Part shown: positions 9,784 through 18,975 of the stretch, one piece after another
Layout of the letters: each line of letters opens with the position of its first letter
How positions within the stretch are numbered: the stretch's first letter is position 1
Source of the DNA: Psychrobacter sp. JCM 18901
Lineage (GTDB): Bacteria > Pseudomonadota > Gammaproteobacteria > Pseudomonadales > Moraxellaceae
DNA: 64,000 bases
Reading direction: 5' to 3'
NCBI RefSeq assembly: GCF_000586435.1
Contig: NZ_BAWH01000020.1
Location: 1 to 64,000 of the forward strand
Position numbers and translations under genes: made by a program
Notes under the pieces: generated by a model
Seen by the model: the letters and a program-made list of their open reading frames with translations, nothing else
What the model was told of the DNA's origin: nothing
Database searches by the model: none

Positions 9784-11169
9784 ATGAAGACGGCTTTAGA
9801 TGGTAGCCATATGAATAAATACAATAATAAGTCTGAACCAAACCAATTAACTGATTCCACAGTTTGTGTGCTTATTGGTCACAGCATAGAGGCAATTACC
9901 AGCGCAGTAGTGCTGGCAAGTCTTGGTCAGTGTGTGCATCTTTACGCAGACAAGACGCTACTGACGCAGCAGATACAACAGTATAGTTTTGAGCATCATC
10001 TGCAAGCGCTATGGCAAATGTATGAGCAGCAGCAGGTCATTATTAGTAAAGCCTTACCAGCTAGTGCCGATATGCTAATAAAAGGTTATGAAGTAGCTGG
10101 TCATAACGAAACTGATGCTCAAAGTAGGGTAACGCTTTATTGGTTGTTTTTAGACAGTATTAAGCCGTCGTGGACAGAAGACAGTTGGATTACCGCTTTT
10201 AACCAAAGCCATCAGCAAGCGCTACCTGTGATTATGAGCGGCATTGAGCAATTAGGCCATGTAGCCGGTTTGGCTCAGCGTTTACAGCGTGCTTGGGTCT
10301 ATTATGTGCCATTTGTATTCTTACAGGACGGCGATGCGTATAGCTCGATGTTGAATCCTTCGTTATGGCTACTGGGTGAAAAGACAGCAAGTAGTAGCCA
10401 GCACTTGAATGTGTTGAAGCCTTTAATGCAGCATGCACGCGCTACTCATCATACTGATATCGCAACGATAGAGTTTGCTCGCAGCAGTATCATGGCGATG
10501 CTAGCAACCAGAGTAAGCTTTATGAATGAAATGTCTCGTTTGGCTGATAGTCAAAATGTCGATATCGGACAAGTCAGTCGTATTATGGGGTTGGATGAAC
10601 GGGTAGGTAGTAGTTATTTAAAAGCAGGGTGGGGATTCGGTGGTAATACTTTGCCCACTGAGCTGGCTAAACTGCAGCAGTCAAGCCATATGCATAGCTT
10701 AAATATGCCTTTATTACAATCTATCCTGCATATCAATGAAGATCAAAAAGAATTAATATTCCGCAAGTTTTGGCAGTATTTTGATGGGTTTATTGATAAT
10801 AAAACAGTCATGATTTGGGGCGGTAGTTACAAGTCAGGCTCGGGACGTACCGCTGGTTCAGCTATTCATCCGTTGTTAGCATTACTGTGGTCTTATAATA
10901 TTCGTACGCTGGTTTATAGTGATAAGGCACAGCACGAGCTTGCCGAGCTTTATCAACAACAACCATTGCTTGAATTGTTTTCTAGTCCCTATCAACAGCT
11001 TTACGATACCCACGCTATTTTTATTATTAGTTGGTCACCGCGAAACCAATTGGATATTGGCGAAATAAATAAGCAAGCCATGCCAGTATTTGATGCACAA
11101 AATGTACTGACACGCTCGCAAATCGATAGTTTAGTAGGTGATTACATAGGTATTGGCCGATCTAAATAA
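9784..11169 (+). CDS. degenerate UDP-glucose/GDP-mannose dehydrogenase-like protein
   Basis: A 461-aa protein aligning by eye to UDP-sugar dehydrogenases over its middle and C-terminus: a central helix (SFMNEMSRLADSQNVDIGQV), GWGFGGNTLPTEL, and SYKSGSGRTAGSAIHP followed by a late Rossmann-like half. The catalytic cysteine of the GGSCLPKD motif is replaced (GGNTLPTE) and the N-terminal NAD loop GxGYxG is lost (LIGHSIEAIT). It is therefore unlikely to be an active dehydrogenase. The frame is intact over the whole gene, suggesting it is maintained. Position after pgi and before pgm matches the ugd slot of Moraxellaceae capsule loci. A role as a structural or regulatory partner is speculative. 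Confidence 0.7.
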   Translation: MKTALDGSHMNKYNNKSEPNQLTDSTVCVLIGHSIEAITSAVVLASLGQCVHLYADKTLLTQQIQQYSFEHHLQALWQMYEQQQVIISKALPASADMLIKGYEVAGHNETDAQSRVTLYWLFLDSIKPSWTEDSWITAFNQSHQQALPVIMSGIEQLGHVAGLAQRLQRAWVYYVPFVFLQDGDAYSSMLNPSLWLLGEKTASSSQHLNVLKPLMQHARATHHTDIATIEFARSSIMAMLATRVSFMNEMSRLADSQNVDIGQVSRIMGLDERVGSSYLKAGWGFGGNTLPTELAKLQQSSHMHSLNMPLLQSILHINEDQKELIFRKFWQYFDGFIDNKTVMIWGGSYKSGSGRTAGSAIHPLLALLWSYNIRTLVYSDKAQHELAELYQQQPLLELFSSPYQQLYDTHAIFIISWSPRNQLDIGEINKQAMPVFDAQNVLTRSQIDSLVGDYIGIGRSK

Positions 11170-11191
11170 ATTTATTCAAGAATTTCTATGA

Positions 11192-11233
11192 TCGAAAAAG
11201 GCTCGCTAACACTCATTAGCGAGCCTTTTTCGA
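11192..11233. terminator. bidirectional intrinsic terminator
   Basis: A perfect 18-bp stem with a 6-nt loop: the arm at 11192-11209 is the reverse complement of 11216-11233. It carries an A-run on one side and a T-run on the other. It lies between the convergent capsule operon and the phosphohexomutase gene and can serve both. Confidence 0.92.
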
Positions 11234-11269
11234 CTAACAATCAAAACTGTTTTTACTGGGTTAATGACT

Positions 11270-12778
11270 TTATGCTGGTACGGCACCTTGCGTTGCTAGC
11301 CATTGCTGGATTTCTTGAGTTTTAGCAGCCAGTAACGGTTGATCGCCGCGACTTTCGATATTTAATCTAATAAGTGGTTCGGTATTCGATACTCGCAAAT
11401 TAAAGCGCCATTCACCAAAATTCAGACTTAAACCATCAAGTATCGACTTAACTGGTTGCTCGTTGCTGAATTTGGCTTCAATTGCGCTAATAATTGTTGG
11501 TGCATCATGAGTTGTGAGACGAAAGTTTAATTCGCCTGAGCTGGGATAGGCAGCAATATAGCCTGTGACCAATTCGGATAGTGTTTTACCAGTGATAGAC
11601 AACAGCTCAATGGTCAATAACCATGGAATCATGCCACTATCGCAATAGAAGAAGTCGCGGAAATAGTGATGGGCAGACATTTCACCGCCATATACAGCAC
11701 CTGAGTCCCGCATGACTTGCTTGATAAACGAGTGTCCAGATTTACTAATGACAGCCTTACCGTTGTGTTCCTCTATCACTGCTTCGGTGTTATAAATCAC
11801 TCGTGGATCATAGACGATTGATTCATTCGGGTATTTGTTCAAAAACGCTTGAGCAAGCATACCGACGATATAGCTACCATCGATAAACTCACCTCGCTCA
11901 TCGAACAGGAAGCAGCGATCAAAGTCACCATCAAAGGCAATGCCAAGATCCGCGTTGTTTTCCAAAACGGCTTGCTGGGTGGCCACTCTATTGGCTTCAA
12001 TCATTGGATTGGGGATGCCATTGGGGAAGCTACCATCTGGTGTATGATGCAATTTAATCACTTCAATCGGTGCGCCAGCTTGTAAAAGTTTTTCAATCAA
12101 CAAATCGACCACAGGACCTGCGCTACCATTGCCTGAGTTAACGACCAGTTTAAGTGGTTTTAGTTTATCAGTATCGATAAAAGTCATGACATGATCGATG
12201 TACGCGCTTTTATCCGTCAATAACTGCAATTTGCCTGATTGATTATCCGTAGTGAATTGCCCAGATTCTGCCAGTGCATGAATCTCTGCCAACCCATCAT
12301 CAGCGCTGATTGGTTTTGAATGTTCTTTAACCAGTTTTAGGCCATTATAATTGATAGGGTTATGACTGGCAGTCACTTCGATACCACCTAACGCCTGATA
12401 GTGACTGGTGGCAAAATATACTTCTTCGGTACCACTCATGCCCAAATCAATCACATCAACGCCAGCATCCATCATACCAGTGATAGCGGCTTGTTTTAAT
12501 TGCTCACTAGAGTGGCGAATATCACTACCGATAACGATAGCAGGTTTTAGAGTTGCTATATCATCGGCTTGAGTTTGAGCCGCTGCCTGATAACGTTGAT
12601 ATAAAATCTGTGCAAACGCGCGCCCGATACGGTAGGCAATCTCTTCATCGAGATTGACCCCAAGCTCACCGCGAATGTCATAGGCTTTAAATGAGCTGAT
12701 AGTAATAGGTCGAATTTTGCGGTTGGTTGATAGTTGGTGGTCGCAGAAGTGGGCATAATGATAAAGTTCCTCGCGCAT
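11270..12778 (-). CDS. phosphomannomutase/phosphoglucomutase
   Basis: Alpha-D-phosphohexomutase interconverting hexose-1- and -6-phosphates (AlgC/ManB/Pgm type), supplying glucose-1-phosphate to GalU. 502 aa. The first domain has FKAYDIRGELG near residue 30; the phosphoserine loop is TASHNP at 136-141 (Ser138). The metal-binding DGDFDR loop follows, then GGEMSAHHYFRDF (sugar specificity) and the C-terminal RVSNTEPLIRLNIES phosphate-binding loop. The start is uncertain: about 25 residues precede the conserved core, so a later start is possible. It faces the capsule operon across a shared terminator, the arrangement seen at the end of Acinetobacter K loci. Confidence 0.92.
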   Translation of the reverse strand: MREELYHYAHFCDHQLSTNRKIRPITISSFKAYDIRGELGVNLDEEIAYRIGRAFAQILYQRYQAAAQTQADDIATLKPAIVIGSDIRHSSEQLKQAAITGMMDAGVDVIDLGMSGTEEVYFATSHYQALGGIEVTASHNPINYNGLKLVKEHSKPISADDGLAEIHALAESGQFTTDNQSGKLQLLTDKSAYIDHVMTFIDTDKLKPLKLVVNSGNGSAGPVVDLLIEKLLQAGAPIEVIKLHHTPDGSFPNGIPNPMIEANRVATQQAVLENNADLGIAFDGDFDRCFLFDERGEFIDGSYIVGMLAQAFLNKYPNESIVYDPRVIYNTEAVIEEHNGKAVISKSGHSFIKQVMRDSGAVYGGEMSAHHYFRDFFYCDSGMIPWLLTIELLSITGKTLSELVTGYIAAYPSSGELNFRLTTHDAPTIISAIEAKFSNEQPVKSILDGLSLNFGEWRFNLRVSNTEPLIRLNIESRGDQPLLAAKTQEIQQWLATQGAVPA

Positions 12779-12893
12779 AAGCGTGGTAAAATGAAAACGT
12801 CAGTAGCACAATTATAAGCCAAGCTGTGTTCAATGATACACTAACTATTAAACGAATCAGCAAACAATACATAAAACGATAAGAGCCATCCTT

Positions 12894-13760
12894 ATGAGTA
12901 TTTTAGACAATAAAACTACCGTGCCTAAGCCCGTGCAAGGAACGCCAGACGCTACTGGCGAGCTTGCTGATTTGTTAGCGTTGATGGCACGACTAAGGGC
13001 AGACTGTCCGTGGGACAAAAAGCAAACCAACCATAGCCTTATTCCGTATGCCATCGAAGAGGCTTATGAGCTAGGCGAAGCGGTACAAGGTGACGATGAT
13101 GAAGACATCAAAGGTGAGCTTGGCGATGTGCTGCTGCAAGTGGTGTTTCATTGTCAGATGTATGCGGAGCAAGGGCGCTTTGATATGAGTGATGTCATTA
13201 CGACCTTACAAGAAAAACTGGTTCGCCGTCATCCACATGTGTTTGAAGCCGAAACGCTCAAAGATGATGCGGCAGTAAAAGTACGATGGGATGAGATTAA
13301 GCTCGAGGAGCAGCAGGCACGCGAAGCACGTGGTAAATCAAAACGACGCTTGGACCAAGTCAAAGCGGGCAGTGCCTTGATGCAAGCGCAAGATGTACAA
13401 AAGCAAGCGTCAAAGTTGGGTTTTGATTGGGAAGGTATTGCAGGCGCCGTAGATAAGCTAGACGAAGAGATTGCTGAGCTAAAGCATGAGCTAACAGATA
13501 AGTCTACAATCGAGGTCAAAGCAAATATCAGAGAAGTCGAAAAGGAATTAGGCGACTGTATGTTTGCACTCGTGAACGTTGCACGCAAACTAAACCTTGA
13601 TGCAGAAGCGGCTACCTTAACATGTGTCCATAAATTTAAATCTCGCTTTGGTTATATTGAGGAGCAGCTAGAACTCGCTGGCAAGCGTATTGAAGACAGC
13701 GATATAATAGAAATGGATGCACTGTGGGAAGCGGCGAAACAACATGAACGCTCATTATAA
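12894..13760 (+). CDS. mazG: nucleoside triphosphate pyrophosphohydrolase MazG
   Basis: House-cleaning enzyme hydrolysing (d)NTPs to NMP and pyrophosphate. 288 aa; two MazG domains. In the first, DCPWDKKQTNHSLIPYAIEE leads into EEAYELGEAV and GELGDVLLQVVFH with the metal-binding acidic residues. The second has a similar EEIAELKHEL...EKELGDCMFALVNVARKL. The N-terminus has a short unstructured leader. It is intact and divergent from the phosphohexomutase gene, with the intervening 115 bp holding both promoters. Its last 17 nt overlap the following comEA-like gene. Confidence 0.93.
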   Translation: MSILDNKTTVPKPVQGTPDATGELADLLALMARLRADCPWDKKQTNHSLIPYAIEEAYELGEAVQGDDDEDIKGELGDVLLQVVFHCQMYAEQGRFDMSDVITTLQEKLVRRHPHVFEAETLKDDAAVKVRWDEIKLEEQQAREARGKSKRRLDQVKAGSALMQAQDVQKQASKLGFDWEGIAGAVDKLDEEIAELKHELTDKSTIEVKANIREVEKELGDCMFALVNVARKLNLDAEAATLTCVHKFKSRFGYIEEQLELAGKRIEDSDIIEMDALWEAAKQHERSL

Positions 13761-14118
13761 ATTCTCATTTACCAGTTTACTGACGACCACCGCTTTTAGT
13801 CTCCTATTGTCTGTGGTCGCACTCAATAACGCCAACGCAGATCCTTGTTTTGACGACCCTCAGCGTGCTTATGAGTATTTAATCGCAAAAGAAAAAGCTA
13901 TCACACAAGCGCGTGAGCAAAAAGTCATCAATATCAATCGAGCCAATGAAGGTGAACTTGTTTCGTTAGATGGTATCGGCAGCAGTAAAGCAAAGGCGAT
14001 AATTTTATATCGTGACATGTTTGGTGATTTTAAGACAGTGGATGAGTTAGCAAAAGTGAAAGGTATCGGTGCAAAAACAGTCGAGAAAAACCAAAGACGT
14101 TTAAGTGTGCGTGATTAA
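13744..14118 (+). CDS. ComEA-like helix-hairpin-helix exported protein
   Basis: A 124-aa protein with an N-terminal hydrophobic signal segment ending near residue 32 (VVALNNANA). A C-terminal ComEA-type double HhH domain follows: ININRANEGELVSLDGIGSS, then a second hairpin around VKGIGAKTVEKN. ComEA-family proteins bind DNA in the periplasm during natural transformation, so a DNA-uptake role is likely but inferred. I start at ATG 13744 because it places the signal peptide at the N-terminus; an in-frame ATG at 13717 would add nine charged residues. It overlaps mazG by 17 nt. Confidence 0.8.
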   Translation: MNAHYKFSFTSLLTTTAFSLLLSVVALNNANADPCFDDPQRAYEYLIAKEKAITQAREQKVININRANEGELVSLDGIGSSKAKAIILYRDMFGDFKTVDELAKVKGIGAKTVEKNQRRLSVRD

Positions 14119-14284
14119 TGGCGGTGTTTTGCACTAATTAACCCCAATATTGACAAAATAGCATGTAAGTAAATGTCATAACACCCCCAGTAGGTCCAAA
14201 ATTTGTTAAACTAGCGGGTACATCCGCCTGATAAACGCTGTGTTATTCAGGGGTAGTTAAAGAATACCGGCGAGGAGTAGATGC

Positions 14285-16512
14285 ATGGCCGAGCGTGCCG
14301 CCAAGCAGTTAGAACTGAACAAATCTGAATTACCCAATTCCATTACTGAAGTGATTGCCACATTGACCCGTGCTGGGTTTGATGCGTATATCGTCGGTGG
14401 TGGTGTGCGCGATACTTTATTAGGTCTGCGCCCAAAAGACTTTGATGCTGTCACCGATGCCAAGCCGCATGAGATTAAAGATGTCTTTGGTAAGCGCTGC
14501 CGCATTATCGGTCGCCGCTTCCAGTTAGCGCATGTATATTCAGGTCGCGAGTTGATTGAAGTTGCTACTTCCGTGGTCCACCAACCAGCGATGCTAATAC
14601 CAATCAAGATGGTATGATTCTGCGAGACAATGTTTGGGGCGATATCCAACAAGACTTCTCCCGTCGCGATTTCTCTATCAATGCGCTTTATTATCAACCG
14701 CTCAAAGGCATCGTTCATGATTTCTGCGGCGCGCTTGATGATATTGATAACAGAATCATTCGTCTATTGGGTAATGCGCCAGTACGTATCGAAGAAGATC
14801 CTGTGCGCTTGCTTCGTGCCTTACGTTTCAAAGCCAAGTTAGGTTTTGAGTTTGATGAAGCGTTGTCCGCGCAATTTAACGACGGGAACTGGGCTCTGCT
14901 TGAGCAAATATCACCTCATCGTCTCTATGATGAAACGCAAAAGATGTTTACCGGTGGCTATCTAGTACCCCTGTTGCCATTATTGTTTGAGTCAGGTGCG
15001 ATTGATAGCCTCATTATCTATCCACCGTCTGAGCCAAGTGCTTTAGTCAATCAGGTAGCTATCAACACCGATAAGCGTATTGCAGCGGGCAAGAGTATCA
15101 ACCCTGCGTTCTTCTATGCTGCCTTACTGTGGGAAAATTACCTGCATCAATTGGCAAAAGCAAGAAGCGTAATATGCCGTTTGCCGAAGCGCAAATGCAT
15201 GCGGCTGGTAAAGTCATTGACCGTCAGCGTATCAAAACCGCTATTCCGAAGTTTGCTGAGCAGTTTATCCGTGATATCTGGATATTGCAGCCAAAACTTG
15301 CAGCCCCGCGTAGCAAGCAAATCGTTCAGCTATCTGAGCATCCACGTTTCCGTGCTGGCTTTGACTTTTTGTTATTGCGTGAGCAATGTGGCGATGCTGA
15401 GCATCCGCTATCAGAGTCAACCAACGATATGGGTGACTGGTGGCAGACGTATCAAACCTTGTCTGAACAAGAGCAGCAGCAAGCGATTGATGAGTTTGAT
15501 GAAAATATTCGCCGAGGTGCTTATAAAAAAGGGCAACGTGGTCGCGGACGTAATCGTCAAGAATCAAAAACACAGACTACTGATAATGCAGCACCTAATC
15601 AGAACAGTACAAAGCAAAACAAAGCCGATGACCGTGCTGAAAAAGGTAGAAATGATCAAACAATGGTAAATGATTCGTCAAATATTCCAGCCCGTCGCCG
15701 CCGTGCTGCTAGCCAATCTAAAGCTAGTCGCAATGACAGTGGTAGACCCAACGTGCAGCAAGTAGAGCAAGACAATAACGAGCTTGCTCAGCTACAGCAG
15801 TTGTCTCTTGCTAGTAACAAGCAATCGGCAAATCAACAGGCAAAGCCTAAGCCATTATTTGTTATAGAGCACGAGAACGTAGTGCCACCATTGCAGAAGC
15901 AACTGTCAGCTGATAATACGTCGAAGCGCAGCAAAGCACCTGTGCGAAAGCCAGTATCAACCAATCAAGAAGCTCCAAAGCAAGCGGTTAAGTCTGAACG
16001 CTCAGATAACGTTCAGCCGTCTAATACTAACCAACCAGAAGCTCAAGCGTCAGCTAGTCAGGCTAGACCAGTTCGCTCGATCGCAAGATCACCTGCGCTA
16101 GTCAGTATGAATAACGAGCCGATCCCGCATAAGCGTCGCCGTCGTCAACCTACTGTAGATAGTGCGAGCAATACCGAGGTACAAGGCAATAGCGATGCGA
16201 GGGATAGTAAAGGCAAAGCACAGCCAGCAGCGAAGTATGCGAAAAAAAGCGCCTAAACCTGCAGTTGAATCGACTGATAAAAGCGATACGAAAAGTGTAA
16301 AGGAAGTAGGTAGCAAGGCAGTAGATAGCAAAGACGCGACAAAAACCGCTGCACCTACGAGAGCCAGGAAATCGGTGAAAGCAACTACTGCAAAGGCTGC
16401 TAAAGCGAAGCAAGATACAAATGATCAGATGCCTGCTGTGAAAGTAACTGATAACAAAGGCCCTGTACCGTCGAAGCGCCGCCGCCGTCAGCCTAGTACT
16501 GAAAGTGCATAA
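14285..16512 (+). CDS. pcnB: poly(A) polymerase I with long basic tail (frame broken three times)
   Basis: Adds poly(A) tails to RNA, promoting decay. Repaired length is about 742 aa, against 465 in E. coli. The class II nucleotidyltransferase core shows AYIVGGGVRDTLLG, KDFDAVTDA (catalytic acids) and FSRRDFSINALYY, followed by the RNA-binding region. From about residue 410 a long Gln/Ser/Lys/Arg-rich tail contains repeated PxKRRRRQP units (near 16120 and 16470) and ARRRRAASQ. Breaks: one T missing at 14569-14570, one A missing near 15156-15163, and A7 16242-16248 for A6. GAGGAG precedes ATG 14285. folK begins 2 nt after the stop. Confidence 0.88.
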
Positions 16513-16513
16513 T

Positions 16514-17035
16514 ATGGATAACAGTACAGATAATAGTAACTGGGTTACCTGTTATGTGGGCTTGGGTAGCAACCTCGCTAATGAGCTGGGTTCGCCTACC
16601 GATCATTTGCAGCATGCGCTTGCAGTAATGCGAGCACATGAGCAGGTACGTGAAGTAAGTGTATCTTCTTTTTACGCTTCAGCACCGATGGGTCCACAAG
16701 ACCAGCCAGATTTTGTCAATGCAGTAGCTGGTTTTGAGACAACGTTTGACCCTTATGAGCTGCTTGTTTTTTGTCAGCAGTTAGAAATCATGGCCAAGCG
16801 AGCACGTTTACGCCGTTGGGGCGAACGTAGTCTGGACGTTGATATTTTGCTATACGGTGAGACGCAGATTACTGATCCAACACTGACGATACCGCACGCT
16901 GGCTTAAGTGAGCGCAATTTTGTCTTAATACCACTGCGAGAGTTGGCACCAAATTTAACCATCGCAGGTAAGTCGATAAGTGACTATTCACAAAGCCGTG
17001 ATTGGACAGGTTTAACATTACTATCAAGCGATTGA
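16514..17035 (+). CDS. folK: 2-amino-4-hydroxy-6-hydroxymethyldihydropteridine pyrophosphokinase
   Basis: HPPK transfers pyrophosphate from ATP to 6-hydroxymethyl-dihydropterin in folate synthesis. About 173 aa. Motifs: CYVGLGSNLAN at the N-terminus, FYASAPMGPQDQPDFVNAV, then RRWGERSLDVDILLYG with the Mg-binding DVD pair, and IPHAGLSERNFVLIPL. I prefer ATG 16514; GTG 16505 in the same frame overlaps pcnB. The pcnB-folK-panB-panC order is conserved in many gammaproteobacteria. Intact. Confidence 0.93.
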   Translation: MDNSTDNSNWVTCYVGLGSNLANELGSPTDHLQHALAVMRAHEQVREVSVSSFYASAPMGPQDQPDFVNAVAGFETTFDPYELLVFCQQLEIMAKRARLRRWGERSLDVDILLYGETQITDPTLTIPHAGLSERNFVLIPLRELAPNLTIAGKSISDYSQSRDWTGLTLLSSD

Positions 17036-17153
17036 TTATAAGTAACTGATGCTAAGTGATAGGTGATGGGAGATTGGTCTGAGACCTCTCGATCACAGCT
17101 AGAATAGTAGCAGTATTGATAATCAAAGGCATTGCAGATTAATTGAGGGGCAT

Positions 17154-17955
17154 ATGACGACATTATCTACTCTAAATAAGTTTAAAAAAAGACGGTACCA
17201 AGTTCACTTGTTTGACCTGTTATGACTCGATGTTTGCACGAATGATGGAAAAAGCCGAAATTGATACGATTTTAATTGGGGATAGCTTGGGCATGGTTGT
17301 ACAAGGCCATGACTCGACACTACCTGTGACAGTCAATGATATGGCTTATCACACTGCCAATATTGCCCGTAGTAACAAATACGCGCTGATATTGGCTGAT
17401 CTACCGTTTATGAGTTATGTGACACTGCCAGAAGCCGTCGCTAATAGCCGCACGCTGATGCAAGCAGGGGCGCATGTCATAAAAATCGAAGGTGGTAGCG
17501 AGCTGTGTGAATTGGTAACGACCTTGGCGCAAGCAGGTACACCGACTTGTGTGCATCTTGGTTTGACTCCGCAGTCTGTGAACGTGTTTGGCGGCTATAA
17601 AATTCAAGGTCGCGGTGATGAAGCAGCTGACAAACTACTTGCAGATGCCAAGGCAGTCGTCGATGCTGGTGCTGCATTACTATTACTAGAGTGTGTTCCA
17701 GCTGCGCTTGCAAAAGCCGTTACTGAAGCTGTTGCCGTGCCAGTCATTGGTATTGGTGCTGGAGCCGATACTGATGGTCAGGTATTGGTTATGCATGACA
17801 TGCTAGGTATGGCGCATGGCCGAGTGCCACGTTTTGTCCATGATTTTTTAACAGATGAGCGTAATAGCGCACACAGTATCGAAGGTGCTTTTGCGCTCTA
17901 TCAGCAGTCAGTACGCGAAAGTAGCTTCCCAACTGAACAGCACCAATTTAGCTGA
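17154..17955 (+). CDS. panB: 3-methyl-2-oxobutanoate hydroxymethyltransferase (frame broken once)
   Basis: First committed step of pantothenate synthesis: transfers a hydroxymethyl group from methylene-tetrahydrofolate to ketoisovalerate. Repaired length is about 266 aa, normal for PanB. The true start is ATG 17154 after GAGGGG; A7 at 17184-17190 (expected A6) shifts the frame after 10 residues. Repaired, it reads KFKKDGTKFTCLTCYDSM, the usual N-terminus. Later motifs include GDSLGMVVQGHDSTLPV, MQAGAHVIKIEGG, HLGLTPQSVNVFGGYK, and GIGAGADTDGQVLVMHD with active-site residues. panC follows after 66 nt. Confidence 0.94.
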
Positions 17956-18021
17956 TTTTGCAGTTGTTAAAGTTATTTAAGCTATAGAACAACAGAACGT
18001 TTGAATAGAAGAAAAGTAATC

Positions 18022-18924
18022 ATGTCTCCAATTATTTATCATGATATCTCGTCACTGCGTGAAGCGCTGCAGCCTTATCGTGGTCAACAAAATGACAAAC
18101 AAGGCCGTCAGCAGCGCATTGCGTTAGTACCAACGATGGGTAATCTGCATGACGGCCATCTTGAGCTAGTAAAAATTGCCAAGCAGCATGCAGATGTAGT
18201 GGTGGTCAGTATTTTCGTTAACCCTACTCAGTTTGGCGTTGGGGAAGATTTTGACAGCTATCCCCGTACGCTAGATGCAGATGTGGCCAAGCTTGCGACA
18301 GTGGATGCAGATTACGTGTTTGCACCTAGTATTGATGCAATGTATCCAGTATTACCACCACCTACTGCTGTATTGGCTGGTGCTATTGCCAATCAGTTAT
18401 GTGGTCAATCACGTCCTGGACACTTTGATGGTGTTGGTATTGTTGTCGCTAAACTGTTCAATATCGTACAACCAGATGTGGCAGTATTTGGACAAAAAGA
18501 CTATCAGCAGCTTGCTATCATTAAGCAGTTGGTACGTGACTTGAGTTATCCTATTAATATCATTGGTGCGCCTATTGTTCGTGCTGATGATGGCTTAGCG
18601 CTATCATCGCGCAATCAATACTTAAGTGCAAATGAGCGACAAGTAGCTCCTGTATTACATCAAGCATTGCAAGAATTAGCGCAGATTTTTAAAAGTACGG
18701 CTCTTAGTCAGCAAGCATTTGATAAGCTATTAGTAGATACGCGGACACGTATTAGTGACGCAGGTTTTATTATTGATTATCTGGGAATCAAGACTGATGA
18801 GTTAGGTTCTGTCGTAAGTGACTCTAAAGCCTTTAATATAGAAAACAAAAATATCGTTATTTTAGTTGCAGCGTGGCTAGGAAAAGCGCGTTTGTTAGAC
18901 AATCAGTTGGTAGTGGTAAATTAG
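18022..18924 (+). CDS. panC: pantothenate synthetase (pantoate-beta-alanine ligase)
   Basis: ATP-dependent condensation of pantoate with beta-alanine. 300 aa from ATG 18022, chosen because AGAAGAAAAG precedes it; a TTG at 18001 would add seven basic residues. PTMGNLHDGH at about 38-47 is the HIGH-like nucleotide-binding motif. Further motifs: VSIFVNPTQFG, GHFDGVGIVVAKLFNIVQPD, FGQKDYQQL and LALSSRNQYL (KMSKS-like region). Intact and downstream of panB in a likely operon. No frame problem is seen. Confidence 0.95.
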   Translation: MSPIIYHDISSLREALQPYRGQQNDKQGRQQRIALVPTMGNLHDGHLELVKIAKQHADVVVVSIFVNPTQFGVGEDFDSYPRTLDADVAKLATVDADYVFAPSIDAMYPVLPPPTAVLAGAIANQLCGQSRPGHFDGVGIVVAKLFNIVQPDVAVFGQKDYQQLAIIKQLVRDLSYPINIIGAPIVRADDGLALSSRNQYLSANERQVAPVLHQALQELAQIFKSTALSQQAFDKLLVDTRTRISDAGFIIDYLGIKTDELGSVVSDSKAFNIENKNIVILVAAWLGKARLLDNQLVVVN

Positions 18925-18975
18925 CTTTTATGACATAGCAGTAGACTAGATACAATAGACTTGGATGAGTAGATC

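Noticed and set aside
13229-13588. 119-codon minus-strand frame inside mazG
   Set aside because: Ser/Ala/Thr-rich shadow of the intact MazG coding sequence.
17184-17190. Programmed ribosomal frameshifting at A7 runs
   Set aside because: The restoring shift needs one base skipped, not the -1 slip of AAAAAAG sites, and the genes involved are not known to use it. Many other breaks are not in runs.
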